Part shown: positions 1 to 11,643 of the stretch, in pieces
How positions within the stretch are numbered: position 1 is the stretch's first letter
Layout: every line of letters begins with the position of its first letter
DNA from: Diphasiastrum complanatum
Taxonomy: Eukaryota; Streptophyta; Lycopodiopsida; Lycopodiales; Lycopodiaceae
Reading direction: 5' to 3'
Assembly: GCA_029204225.1 (NCBI GenBank)
Contig: CM055105.1
Location: 9,707,744-9,771,743, forward strand
Length of the DNA: 64,000 nt
Notes under the pieces: generated by a model
Told to the model about the DNA's origin: nothing
Database searches by the model: none
The model's input: only the letters and a program-made list of their open reading frames with translations
Program-made: the position numbers and the translations under genes

Positions 1-8
1 TGACAACA

Positions 9-775
9 ATGAAATCAGAGATGCAAGTACCACCTCAAGGTGAGCAGCAGCAATGGTACGGACCAGATGAACCATTTATGGATCCTGCCATAAATGAATA
101 TGTTGCAGTCTATGTAGCTCGAACTCAGCATCAAGGCGGGAGGAACTACGGTTGCTACAGATGTGGTGAAGGACACAGAATTGTGGAATGTCCCTACAAG
201 GGACAATATACATTCTCTACCGAGAATGCGATTATGGACATTGTTTCAAAAATTGTTGATTGAGATCTGGAAGCAGTGCACCTCTCAATTTCATTGTGAT
301 ACAACAACCAGCAGTTCCAGCAGGGATGCCATCAGAAAGACAACAATTCTACGCTCCTGTGGTACCGTCACGCGAGCACAGAAGAGGAAGGAAGTGGCTC
401 CCTCACCACCACCCTCGGTCATTGACGACCAACCCTCAACTTCAGTGCCATATCCAAATCTGAGGAAAGAAAGAGTAGGAAAAAGAGTAGGAAAGGGACA
501 ATCCCACAAAACCTCCAACTGGCGGCGAACGAGGACCGCAAGTGGGCTCACCATTGCGCACTAATCAGAATGATCGATTGCACCAATATGAACCACCTTT
601 TCATATGGTGGAGCCCGAGGAACCACGCACTGAAAGGCTCACTCTTTTGCTAGCAAGCCATGTTAGTTTACCATTTGGGAAACTACTGCGGATTGCACCA
701 CAAGTGAAAAGCCTTCTAGCTAAATGGGCCAAAGCGGATGAGGAGCCAGTAGTGCCTCTTGCCCACTGGAACTAA
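9..775 (+). pseudogene. Gypsy gag C-terminal fragment (zinc knuckle, gag/protease boundary)
   Basis: The first frame (9-263) ends in a CCHC zinc knuckle, CYRCGEGHRIVEC, the RNA-binding motif of retrotransposon nucleocapsid. After frame changes, a second coding stretch (542-775) reads LPFGKLLRIAPQVKSLLAKWA. That resembles the segment just before the protease in Tat/Athila-type gypsy polyproteins. No protease follows: the frame stops at 775 and runs into a non-coding leader shared with a second site near 26.64 kb. The fragment is cut by the window edge on the left. Gag packages element RNA in cytoplasmic particles, but this copy is split over at least three frames and cannot work. The superfamily call is fairly sure from the knuckle and context; the lineage is an inference. 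Confidence 0.7.
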
Positions 776-1363
776 AAATTTTGGTGTCTGCGAGGGTTCT
801 GGTACTTTCCAGTCTTTTTTTCACTAGGAACTCTTGCACAGACACTTACACATCAAACTAACTCTCGCAAGCTTCTCTGTGTCCTGGTCTCACTGAGATG
901 GAACTTCAGAGGCTTTGCAAGAGTTTTGGTGAAGATTTGCATTTTTTTTTGAATTTTTTCAAGGGTTTTTTGAATTTTTTATGATTTTTCTCTGATTTTT
1001 GCAATCTGCTTGGAACTTTTATGTAGGTCTAGGACAGTACCCTAAAGCTGCTGCCAGTCATGCAAGGGTTAACTCTTACTGGTTGTGGAGATATTAAAAT
1101 CTGATGAGGTTTTAGGCTCTTTTTCCCTCCAAAATGCAGATTGGTGCATTTTTTTGGGTTTTTTGGTTGGTTGGTTTGGGTTTCAACCCCTTAGAGGCTG
1201 TTCAAGGCCTCCTCTACCCTCTCACACCTCCTCCACTAGTTGTGAACAGTCCAAACACAAAAAATTATAGAAAAGTAACTCCAAACTTCCAAAAATCTAC
1301 CTAAAACTACTCTAAAAAACAAGAAATAGCTAAAATGCAACTACACTAGTTAGTGGAAACTTA
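776..1363. repeat. Non-coding gypsy leader with GCGAGGGTTC-type motifs
   Basis: There is no gene here. The stretch is T-rich and contains the phrases 'tgcgagggttct' and 'ctctcgcaagcttctctgtg'. It is clearly related to about 26640-27230, and both copies run directly into an antisense tRNA-Asp primer site and an LTR. It is best read as the untranslated leader of an antisense gypsy element. The + strand gag fragment on its left must then come from another element or a rearrangement. Confidence 0.6.
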
Positions 1364-1381
1364 TCCCCGACAACGGCGCCA
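1364..1381 (-). other. Primer-binding site, tRNA-Asp type
   Basis: The + strand reads tccccgacaacggcgcca, the 3' end expected of a plant tRNA-Asp. The minus strand is therefore a primer site (TGGCGCC...GGGGA) of the kind known from Athila/Tat gypsy elements. One base separates it from the LTR on its right. The same arrangement recurs at 27231-27248. Confidence 0.8.
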
Positions 1382-1382
1382 C

Positions 1383-2198
1383 TGTAGGTCATCGATCTGA
1401 TGTAGTAATAGCCCTCCCGCCTATCAACAAGGGTTAGTTCACTGGATAGGCACCTAAATATGCATAGATGCTACTTTTAGCTAGTTCCCTACTCATCTAA
1501 CTCTACCACCACTAACACTACTTCCACTAACTCTACTCCCCTAAACTAATTTCATCATGATTGTAGGTGAAAGGAAAGGGAAGATTAGAAGAGATGGAGA
1601 GAAGAGAAGAGAGAAAGAAAGAGATAGAGGGTGAGAGTGGAGATTAGCTCAAATGCTTCTTATGCTTGCTAATGGAGAAACATTAACTAAGACAATCAAC
1701 CAACATGAAAATAGAAAGCAATGGAAACATAATCAAAAGCATTAGCAAGTAGTGAATAGCAAATGAGAATGTTTCTCCCCAAAAAGTGGTAGAGTTTTCT
1801 CCTTCTCATCAAGCATGGAAATAGAGTACAAATGGTGTCTTTTTATAAAATGGGAAAGGCCCTTGCCCCAAAATTTTATTGGCTAATATTTACGATCCTA
1901 TCCATTCATCTTGGACCCAACTTGATCCAAGGGTCCACAAAAAGTACATTGGAAATCACAAGATTCATGTGAGTCCAAAATCGGACCCAACTCTAAAAAA
2001 GTAAACTCTAAGTTTAAAATTGACTTTGGGCCTCAAGTTTTATTTTGATTACAAAGGGTCCAAGTCTATTATTCTATTTACAACTTAACTTGCGTGCTCA
2101 TTGGCCCATGGGCTTATACACGCAGGATATGATTCCCTCGCAACACATTTTATTGGTCAATTTTATTTATTTACAATTCGTCAGGAATACCCCTAACA
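1383..2198 (-). repeat. LTR of an antisense gypsy element (816 bp)
   Basis: Read on the minus strand, it begins TGTTAGGGG and ends CCTACA next to the primer site, giving TG...CA ends. It contains short CTA-rich repeats (around 1497-1550) and a purine-rich block (1565-1640). It is related to the LTR at 27250-28052, sharing for example 'ttgggccatgggcttata'. No partner LTR lies in the window and no target duplication can be tested. The right flank is a + strand gypsy fragment, so this element probably inserted into older gypsy DNA. Confidence 0.65.
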
Positions 2199-3720
2199 TA
2201 CCCAAGGCCATTAGGAGAGAATTGAAACCCGCAGACTCGTACGAGCGATTGAAAGACGTGATGGAAGATGCCATCTGTGAAGAAGATGAAGGGTCTGACG
2301 AGGACTATGACTTTTGTGACAAGAGGGAAAAGGGGCTAGTTAAGCAAGAGACTTCCCACGTGGAAGGATCGTCCTCATCTAGTGAGGTTGATATCATATC
2401 GAGTGATGAGAAACCAACGGAGGACATCAATGATGACCTACCCGATGCAATACTCTTCCAAGTTGACTACACCCCCATGTGGGCCAAAGACATCACATAG
2501 TTTTTAACGATGGGGGTGCTAGATCTGATGTTGTCGAAACCTGCCCAACGCGCACTTATCTACAAGGTGGCACCCTATACACTTATAGCGGGGCAACTTT
2601 ATAGAAAGGTTGCAGACGGTGTGATTAGATGATGTTTGACTGAGGGTGAGATTATTCCCATCATATTCTTGCTACACAAAGGAGTTGGTGGTGGACACTT
2701 TGCCTCGGAAAACATAGCTAGGAAGATCTTACTAGCTGGGTATTGGTGGCCTTCGCTATTTAAGGACACTCATAACTTTGTAAAGGCTTGTGATGTGTGC
2801 CAAAGAGCCAAAAGGCCACAATTTTCAGATTATATGTCTTTAACTCCCATCTTATTTGAATAAGCATTTTTCAAATGGGATATTTATTATGTAGGACGAA
2901 TCAGTCCCGTTGCACAATTCACACATGCAAGATATATTATCGTGGCTACAAATTATTTCACGAAGTGGGCAGAGGCTCAGGCGGTAAAGAATGCCGATGC
3001 CAAAACCACTACTCGGTTCCTTTATGAGCTAGTCATTGTACGATTTGGTTGCCCACTCAAAATCGTCAACGACAGGGGTACGCACTTTTTGAACACAGTA
3101 ATTGAACACTTGTTGTCAATAGTTGTTCATAGCAAAAGTGCCCCATATTACCCAAGATGTAATGGGCAGCCTGAGTCCACGAATAAGGTTCTATGCGAAA
3201 TCCTCACGAAGACGGTGGAAGCCAATCGGTCGGATTGGGAGCTCAAATTACATGATGCTTTATGGGCATATCGAACAACACCCAAAAAGCCCATTGGCAC
3301 AACACCATTCCAACTCACATATGGACAAGAGGCCGTGATGCCTGTAGAATTCTACATCCCATCTTTACAGGTAGCCTATGAATTGAAACTAGACGAAAGT
3401 CAGATCCTTGCCCATAGGCTATTCCACCTCCATAAGCTTTGCGAAACAAGAGTCATTAGTGTGCACGCACAACAAGTGCACAAAAGACATCAACAAGATT
3501 GGCATGACCGCCATATTAAGTTGAAGGAATTTAAAGAAGGAGATACAGTCCTTCTCTATCAAACAAAAGTACATAAGGACAAACTTACTGGCCACGGTCC
3601 CTGTATCATTGATCAGATCTTTGCCTCAGGGCTACACTAAACTTAAAACCCTCGAAGGCATCCCTCTGGACATGGTAGTGAACAAGAGTAGATTATGACG
3701 ATATCATGAGCCCTGCTATT
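2199..3720 (+). pseudogene. Gypsy pol fragment: RNaseH-integrase linker and integrase
   Basis: This is the 3' part of a Tat/Athila-like gypsy polyprotein. First comes an acidic linker between RNase H and integrase (2199-2500). Next is the H2C2 zinc-binding domain of integrase (2680-2820), with the terminal pair in ACDVCQRAKRP. The DDE core follows: Asp in KWDIYYVG (about 2877), Asp in NDRGTHF (about 3070) and Glu in NGQPESTNK (about 3170). Integrase inserts the cDNA into the host chromosome. Stops at 2498 and 2861 and a frame change near 3630 break it, and RT and RNase H are missing on the left. The homologous minus-strand copy at 53403-54467 confirms the family. It is followed, as in two other places, by a long post-integrase frame. 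Confidence 0.85.
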
Positions 3721-4093
3721 TCTTAGATATGGACTGATTGATTGTGTGTTATGTGTGTGTGCATGCATGTCTATAATTTATGTCGTTTTGTGATAATGCT
3801 CATTTTTTTAATTCATTTTTTACACCCTTTTCTGTTGAATTGCCTGCATGTTACTTCTTAGGATAGTTTAGGTCTGGATTCTCGCAAATCTACCTCACTT
3901 CTGTCACTATTGTATAGGTTTCAGGTAACAGCGTGCATGACCAGTGATAATCATGTCCCAAAACAGTAATTATCTTACGGTTTGAAGCTAGCATCACTTA
4001 TTCTTGCAATCGATTGCAAGGAATTAATCTCTCTTCAAAAAAAAAAAGAAAGAGGACCACTCGCATAAGCTACCAGGCAGCATATTACTCATA

Positions 4094-6649
4094 TTGTGGA
4101 GTCCTAGAACTAAGCAAAGTGTTTTATCATACATGAAACCTAGCAGGTGCACTACAGAAATTCACTTGGTCTCATTTACTGATTTTTCCAAAAAGCTAGC
4201 AACGGCTCGTCCTTTCTTGGAGCGGCTAAACTTCGACACACGACTTTTCTCAGGTGTGCAACATGAATGTTTGGTGCTGCGGCTTATTCTACATTTGATG
4301 ACGAGCTCCATACATTCAGGATCCCTAGACGCAACGACAAGGATCCAACTCCTATATCACCACATATCCTAAACCACTTGGGGCTCCCCAATGAAGGAGA
4401 GCCTATGCACGGTAGAGGACAATCTTTGATAGGAATTATACGGTGACACCTCCATCTACAACAATGACAGTTACGCTATCAAACTCATCTCAGATCCAAG
4501 ACTTAGGGCAATGGCGGACCTACTTGCATTACTCACTGAGGTACAATCATCAAGATTTTAGAGGATTTCGAGCAACACTTTATTTGCCCTGTCATTTGGC
4601 TTGGATGAACCTGTTACACGCCACTTCATGTGGGCAGAAAAGATAAGTATCAAATTATGTGCAGCACTCAAAGCAAGAAAATCTCTCACAAAGTGCGGAT
4701 ATCTCCCGCATATGCTCATAAGCAAACATTACTTGGGTGACTTCTCTAGCATTCTCGCTCGAGTGCAAGAGAAATATCCAGATGTGCCACATACCACCTC
4801 AACACGAGCTCAGCACTCCAAGAGGATAAAAGAGGGAGAGGCAAAGGAAATAGGCAGGCCAACACCCAAATAGTGCCACATCACTAGCAAAAACAGACCA
4901 GTGTCATTCACACGAGGCAAAGAAGCAGAGTTAAAGTCACAACGGTTAAAAGAGTATGCCCATAGCCAACACACAAAAGAACATTTAGAGGACCACACAC
5001 AAGATAAAGACTCATCCAACAGTAGCAAACAACACTTGTGCAAATCCACCATCCAAGGGCATGAAAATATCAATGCACAATCACCCTATTCAATGCCTAA
5101 AGACACCTCAATAGTGAAAATCATGGAAGCCATTGAAGAAGAATTGACTACAAAATCAAATCCATCAATGAGACATTTTGAGGCTGAACTTGGTGTCCCA
5201 CCTGTGTCGTTCGTGGTAAGTGACCCGCCAACATCTCATCAATTCCCATCACATCAACCATCACTGTCACACTACCCATCACACTCACCCTCACCACTAC
5301 ACCCCCTATTGTATCCACAAACACACTCCCACTCTTCACCGCACCAGTCACAACCACTCTATGCAATCTCCAATGCATTTTCCAAATGTCTTTGACGCAT
5401 TCTTCAAAACTGAAGAATTCTCACTTTCACTTTTAACACACCATCTACTACCACCACACCATTTCCTACACCCACCACTATCGCTACTACCACCACTTCC
5501 ACAATACTTTCTACTTCTCCGATCACAACTACTGACACATCTCCAATCCCTATCGCCATCACTCAAACATCACACCCTCCATCTGCTCAATCCGTCCATC
5601 ATGAACAGTACACCACATTGTATCAAAACATACAACAAAATCTCCGACCATCCTACACACCTACCTCTCAGTAGCATCCTCCTATTGGGGAGTGGCAGTA
5701 CCTTCCAAAAAATGTGCAACGAGCCATCAACACTCAAAGTGATGCCATGCATTACCTTTACTCTTCAATCAATGAGTATCAGAATTGGTGCAACTTCTTG
5801 CAAGAGAAAAACGTGCAGCTGACAAACAAGGTACAAGAATGGCAGATTTATTCCACAAAATTAGAACAAGAGGTCGCTCAATTAAAAAACAAAAAAAAAA
5901 ACTCATGGCTGATCTCAAAGTGCTGCACCGAAATAACAAGGACGTTCAAGCACGCTTACAACGTAGGGATGATCTCATCAAGACCCTGGAAACACAGTTA
6001 GAAGTTGAAGCCATAGGAACTTACGGGCCGCTGTGATGGGCAATATTCAACAGATTGATTTCAACCAGTTCAAGCACCACCAATCCCGGAGGGCACCGTA
6101 ATACCTCTCGCTTCCTATGAGAAGTTAACTCGGGTATTGATGGCAAACCAGACGCAAGCACAACAATTGCAGCAGGCCATTCTAGTAAATCAAACTGCGC
6201 TCAACACACGGATTGAGGAGCTAGAAGGACAGCTAAAAACATTACGCCAACAGCTACCAACATTACACACACAGCATGAAAAAACACATACCAAACGCCA
6301 TAGACAACAGGATGCAGGAACTGATGATCCTAGGTCTTTTCGCTACGCAGGACAACAACGGGATAATCCAGGGTATCACTCAGCAATGGTGGCACCTCAA
6401 AGCACACAAGGGAGTACTACCACGAACCATGAACAAGACATCTCAGTTGAAGAGCCTAACCCCACTGTCACTCAATCTGACACCACCTATCAAGCCTCAT
6501 CACCCTCACTCGATAACACACCCCTCTCCCCATCACATGAACAATCACCTCACCACCTCAACACTCAACCTTATTCACCATCCACTGCTTATCTACTCCA
6601 CAAATACCCAACCCTCCCCCATGAACTTCTAACAGTCGAGAAATTATGA
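4094..6649 (+). pseudogene. Post-integrase ORF of Tat/Athila-like gypsy, diverged copy
   Basis: A decayed coding region follows the integrase after about 240 bp of unremarkable spacer. Pieces in different frames align in order with the copies at 8020 and 52323(-). They are a segment with the pattern YSTFDDELHTFRI (about 4280), a helical segment around LFALSFGLDEPVTRHFMWAEK (4575-4640), a long Ser/Thr/Pro/His-rich linker (5150-5700), then a coiled coil (about 5690-6010 and 6140-6270) rich in Gln, Glu and Lys with LEQEVAQLKNKKK. I see no zinc knuckle or catalytic motif. Its position after integrase recalls the env-like or accessory ORF of Athila and Tat elements, but its function is unknown. 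It contains many frameshifts and stops. At 6650 it joins abruptly to the tail of another integrase. Confidence 0.6.
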
Positions 6650-6652
6650 CGC

Positions 6653-6880
6653 AAGGCATGGCACGATCGTTGGTTAAACAAGAAGGATCTTCGATTTGGA
6701 GACCTAGTCCTCATCTATAAAACCAAGACGATCAATGGAAAATTGAAGTTCACGGATGAAGGCCCGTATCATGGCAAGGAAATTCTAAGCCATGGAGCTG
6801 TGAATTTTGAACAACTTGATGGGACATCTTTTGATACACCCATCAATGGTAGCCGACTCCACAAGTACTGGCCACCATAG
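6653..6880 (+). pseudogene. Integrase C-terminal tail (second gypsy copy)
   Basis: This frame begins at a breakpoint with KAWHDRWLNKKDLRFGDLVL and ends with DTPINGSRLHKYWPP and a stop at 6878-6880. It matches the end of the minus-strand integrase at 53403-53650 almost residue for residue. It is the C-terminal domain that follows the catalytic core in gypsy integrases. The zinc and catalytic domains are missing, so this is a truncated remnant. The sudden start, in the middle of a coiled-coil ORF, marks a recombination or deletion junction between two related elements. Confidence 0.8.
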
Positions 6881-8019
6881 TAAGACAGATCTAGCTAGGT
6901 GATGACCACCAACACATAAAATAATCAGATCAAGTCTTATCAGAATCAGATCCAGCTAGGTGATGACCACCAACACATACAAGAATCAGATAAAGCCCTA
7001 TCGGAAGTCACCATAGCCAGATCTAATGAAAATAAGTCAGATCTAAGTAGATCTAGTCTGATAAAGCAGAATCCATCAAGATTCAGCAAGATTGGGCAAG
7101 ATCTAGACAAATCAAGCAAGATCCAACAAGATCTAGATAGGATCCAGATCCAGATGGGATCAAAAGAGTAGCAGATCATCATCAGAAACTACTTAGTATC
7201 AAAAAATACAAATCTGAGACACAAAGCTCGAAAAAAAATACCAAAAATAGGGGTTAAAATCACTTAAACTAATGGATTAGCAACCAAATCTTCAAAAGAG
7301 CCTTTTTAGGAGTTTTCATAGTCAGATCTGACCTAGATGGATCTACAGAAATATCTACGAAGGTTACTTATGAAAAATCAGTCAAAATTGAGTGTTTGCA
7401 AAGGTTCAGAAAAGTTGTATCCAAGGGACCTTCACAGGGCATCAAAACCTTCAAACCAGCCTTTGCATATAGTATTTTTGGACATAGGGTAGTGAAATTG
7501 ACCTACCTACATGTTCAGATCATGAAAATCTGATATATAGAGAATCTTGTGTGAGAGTTCCCTTTCTACGAGAGCTCTCAACCTTCATAGAGCTAAAGAA
7601 CCTTCACAGAACCTTCGTAGGACATCCAAAGTACCTTTTGGACCTTCACAGACTTCTTTGAAGTCTTAGAATTATGAGAAGAAGGTCCTTGCAAAAATTT
7701 GGTTGGAACTGAATTGGAAAAAGTGTACTTTTTCTAATATGCACTCAATTCTCGTCTATATAAGGACAAAATTCAAGGCATTTGGCATTTCATTCAGCAA
7801 AGCTTTGCCAATTTTTACACTGAATTTCTCACGTTCTTTGATTGCAATGAAAACTCTCACACCTCACAGCCACCTGTTACACACTCCTTACCATCTTTTT
7901 CATCTTTGTTCTCACGAATTCCACCTACTTTAGGTTTTAAAGCCTTTGCCTCTTTTTCTCTTTTTGAAGGTCTTTTCATCTTTTTCCATCTTTGTCATTA
8001 CTAAATCCCATCTAACATC
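6881..8019 (+). repeat. Spacer between integrase and post-integrase ORF; GATC-rich, with repeats
   Basis: There is no gene here. A ~33 bp segment ('agctaggtgatgaccacc' with flanks) occurs twice (about 6891-6920 and 6953-6982). It is followed by many 'caagatc / agatctag' units (7015-7160) and, further on, 'gaaggttc / aaccttcg' motifs (7360-7640). A homologous spacer lies on the minus strand at 52330-53400. No primer site or clear LTR boundary is visible. The spacer is therefore probably internal to the element and may contain the start signals of the downstream ORF. Confidence 0.55.
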
Positions 8020-9430
8020 ATGGCATCCTCATCTTCTTCTGACGATACTGGCACCAAGAAGGTTATCCAATGGGAAGTACCCACGGCCACCCAAATCTGT
8101 CCTCTGCTATCTAACTCTTTGGTGCCACCATGGATTCAGGTAGTTGGGCCCCTTCTCGAAGCAATGGACATTTACCTGGTATTTTTTTCTTCTGACATTA
8201 ACATGGACCTTGCCATTCACACCTATGCCATGTGGGATGAGACGACGTCTTGTTTCCACATCTTGAACGAGGGTACCACATACAAGGTATGCATAAACTC
8301 TAACTCCATGGTCACTGTTGGAATTGTTTCCAATGATCAACAACCAATCTCCCACCATTGAGCCAAAAACCTCATCAACTCCTTTGTGTCACCTCTCTCT
8401 CCTAACATCCCAATCATATCTAACAACGGTTACCAGATAGAAGCTATCAATGACCCCACAATCCAAGCTACTGCTCATCGGTTGAACAACTTTCTGGTTG
8501 TGTCAACTTTTTGAAAGGACCACATTCAGTCCACCCTCCTGAGCCAAATCATGGAATCTTTTACTAAATTCTAGAGCTCCTCAGTTGTGCCGTATGACTA
8601 GCATATGTTTTTTCTTAACGAGCCTTCCATTGCCATCAAGCCTAACATGCGTGATCGCATCGCTGTCGACCTCGTGCTTTGTAACTTCATCTGCACATTC
8701 CTTGAATAGAAGATTCAAAGTTTTAACCAATCTACCATCCTCTTCTCCACCGTTCCATATACTAACTTTATCCACCTTCTACTACATCCACCTTCGCTCA
8801 TCTCACTGTTACTGACACAACGGCCATCAAACGTATGTGTGGTGTCGTCTCCACTTCTGCTAGCCCTTCTAACACACGACAACACATCGCATGATCACAT
8901 CTCACATCCACCTCTTCTACTTCCACTACTACAATTTCTGCACAACCATTTGTTGCTGTCGTGAACTTTGTCCCTATCATTCCCATTCTTGCACCTACCA
9001 TCGTTATTTCAACTTCAGTTCCATCATCCATCATCATCGCTTATTCCATCCCTCCTACCCTCTCCATCCCATCCACCCAGATTAACCCAGATGACTCCCA
9101 AATATCACCTAACACTCTCCAATGGATGAATAATTTTGATAACTCTTCTCCCACCCATGCCTCCATTCTTGACACCGCCCTGCGATTCCTTTCCATCCCT
9201 CTTATTCCATCCTTTGAGCAATCCATTCTCCAACCTCTCTCCACCACTACACTCCTCGCACACCACCTTCATAGACTACCGAGGGTGACAAACTATTGTC
9301 TGATGAAGCATTTATTCAAACAATGAGTCATGTTTATTTATCTCTTCCTGCCCCTCCTTCATTATCTTTTGTAGATTCTAATAAATATGATCAGTATGAT
9401 CAATTACTTTCCACTCATCTACAATCTTTC
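8020..9430 (+). pseudogene. Post-integrase ORF of Tat/Athila-like gypsy, MASSSS copy
   Basis: The ATG at 8020 opens a frame beginning MASSSSSDDTGTKK. It stays open to 8358, where a TGA interrupts it, and more stops follow. The conserved core, TYAMWDETTSCFHILNEGTTYK (8220-8290), matches TYATWDEDKACFHFLYQGTTYK in the minus-strand copy at 52323. The later part is Ser/Thr/Ile/Pro-rich (8890-9290), and a shared DEAFIQT / NDAFVQT block lies near 9300. The coiled coil of the other copies is missing because the frame ends at a junction with a C48 peptidase gene remnant. No catalytic motif is seen. Function is unknown; location after integrase is its main clue. Confidence 0.6.
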
Positions 9431-9509
9431 AGTGTGCATTACAATTTTCAATCTCTCCTTTCAAAAATCAATCATACCCTGACTGCAATAGACACAACTG
9501 AATTAGAAA

Positions 9510-10281
9510 ATGAAGATAAATGCTAGAGGACGATGTTGGAGTTGGGATTATGAGGTATTTTCTGAGTATTATCAGACACCATTTTTTGTAGAATTAAAAA
9601 TTTTGTCTATCCATTTTCTAAATAATATTCATTATCCCCAATTTAAAGTATTTTATATGGATAAATACGTCGCAAATATGAGAACAAACGCACCTTTGAT
9701 TATGAGGCCATCTATATTCGAGTAAGTAAGCTTTTATTTTCACAATTTAATTATTGTTATATTTCTTGAGATATCATATATACAAGTTAATCCTGACTCA
9801 CATGCCAATTTGTTATTGCAGTGGACATTGGAGTTTATATGTTTTGGGATTATATGTATATAGCAATGGTATATGCAACCTAGTGTGCATAAGAATGAAT
9901 TTGATCTCGCACCCACACAAGGCTACAAAAAATCTTATACGAATATTGGTTGAAAACTTTCCTATGCCAGGTGCAAGGACATACACGAAACTAGAGTGGA
10001 TAGATGCAAAGGTGATTTTCATATTTCTTTTTCCAGCTTGTATTTTAATGTTTTGTATATAACTGACGCTCACGGTGCACATTGAAGCAATATCTCATTG
10101 GTTTTCATTTTCAAATTTCTAATATCGACTGTTTTGTTTGTTTGTGCAGTCCTCCCAGCAACAAGATTGTGTTAGTTGTGGATGGTATACAATCTTCAAC
10201 ACAAGATCATTCTTTATGTGGCCGGCTCAACAAGACTCTCTTCCAGATATATGGAAGATTACAATTTTAGTTAGAAAATAA
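9510..10281 (+). pseudogene. ULP1/C48-like cysteine peptidase remnant with two introns
   Basis: Three exons can be read. Exon 1 (about 9510-9721) ends at a GTAAGT donor. Exon 2 (9822-10011) starts after a TTATTGCAG acceptor, and the joined codon gives FDGHWSLYVLG. Exon 3 (10150-10281), after TTTGTGCAG, reads SSQQQDCVSCGWYTIFNTR and stops at TAA 10279-10281. HW, then Q, then CG is the arrangement of the ULP1 (SUMO/deSUMOylating, family C48) catalytic domain. The usual Asp after the His block appears replaced by Asn (VCIRMN). Intron positions match the - strand copy at 33756-34660. The 5' part is missing: the left side is gypsy ORF. It is either a host gene fragment or a gene captured by a transposon, as in ULP1-carrying MULEs. 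I see no transposase or TIRs. Confidence 0.7.
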
Positions 10282-10678
10282 TTGTGAATTTATTATTGTC
10301 AGTCATGAGATCTATCTTTGAAATTAGTCTTTGTTATATTCCTAACATATGTTTCTAATACAAGTTTTCTTAATTTTTCTGCACGCCAGCCATGCCACAA
10401 GGGATCTGGCATTTTCGACATGAAGCATTAAAGATATTGGTGGAAAATTCCCCTTGTTGATATTCTAGATGCTAGTCCAACAAAGGTTCTTCCATCTAGA
10501 GAAGTGGATTTATAAATCATAGAGCAAAAGAAATATGATATAGAAAAAATGAATGGTCTCCCTTCATGTGGATGAGCCAATATGTATTTCACATGTATAG
10601 ACAATTTTATACAAATATATTGAAATTTTATATATCATCTTCAATTTCGATTGTTGTTTTTATATCTTTGTATTTCAG

Positions 10679-10980
10679 GTGCTCTTCCTGCCTTGCTCTT
10701 ATCTATACCAAAAAAATCATGATCAACGTATGATTTTGTATTTTGAAATATCATCACTAATCAGAACCAAAAAAATTTATATATTTTATAATATACCTTT
10801 ATACTATCCAATCAAAATTGATAATATTGAGGAAGATCATACGACGACATGTCAAGTTCTCTTCGAATGTAATTTAGACTCCAATCCTCCTCTACCTCAA
10901 TCTCCACAAGAATGTTGTCATTTCTTCTTACTGTTATATGTAGTTGCTCTTTGTTTTGTAGCAAGAAAATCTACAAATAG
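10679..10980 (+). pseudogene. Second, degenerate C48-like box (possible extra exon)
   Basis: After a T-rich tract ending TTTCAG (10679), a frame runs through 10980. It contains LPQSPQECCHFFLLLYVVALC (about 10890-10955). A Gln five residues before a Cys, followed by hydrophobic residues, resembles the C48 oxyanion Gln and nucleophile Cys. No His block is visible upstream. It could be a second peptidase copy, a 3' exon of the remnant at 9510, or chance. The right end is a sharp junction with a copia leader at 10981. The interval 10282-10678 is AT-rich and shows no other gene. Confidence 0.3.
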
Positions 10981-11643
10981 TAAAGGTCCATTTCCTAGCT
11001 ATCTTGTTCAATTTTGGATCAAAAGAGATCAAAAGGACATTGATTGGGTCTGACCTGGTACTGTACAAAATCAGGTGCTCAAACATGTGTGAGGAACATC
11101 CAATTTCAGTTTAGAAGTTCTCTCTCATGCTTGATCCATTTATCTTGCTTGATAGCTTGTTTTGAAGTTATTTTTATTACTTTCTGATGCAATTAGTTTC
11201 ATTCCATTTGATTGAGCCAATCAGAAGTTATAAGCTTTTGAAGAGGGTTAGGTAGGGCACCTAGATCTGGGTGGACACATTTGGTTTGGTCAAGAGATTG
11301 CTTGGTTGATCCAAAATCACAGTTGTATGCTTACCAATCTCATCTATATGTGATCTAGGCACTGTTTTGAGATCGTAGCCATTTTGTTTCATGGAATATC
11401 ATTGTATTTGAGTCAAATTCGGTTTCTTAGTGTACTTCACACGTGCTAAGAGTGTTTGATCCTAACTTTGTCCATACTCCATCATTTGATGTGAAATGGA
11501 TCTTGTTTTAGAGAGATTTGTGTAGCTAGTGAGAATCAATTCACAAATAGTTGCAAGATCTTTCATAGGAGGAGATAGTACTCTATTATTGGATCCTATT
11601 GAGAGTGTGTAGCAACATTTATTGTTCATCATTTGATTTTTCT
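10981..11643 (+). repeat. Copia 5' leader fragment
   Basis: This is non-coding DNA that matches 29630-30288 along most of its length, beginning 'tttcctagctatcttgttc' and containing 'cctggtactgtacaaaatc'. At both sites it leads into the same gag. The LTR and primer site present at 29437-29549 are missing here because a breakpoint at 10981 cuts them off. Confidence 0.7.

Noticed and set aside
1364-1381. tRNA-like sequence tccccgacaacggcgcca
   Set aside because: Only the 18-base 3' end of a tRNA is present. It sits next to an LTR and is a primer-binding site, not a tRNA gene.
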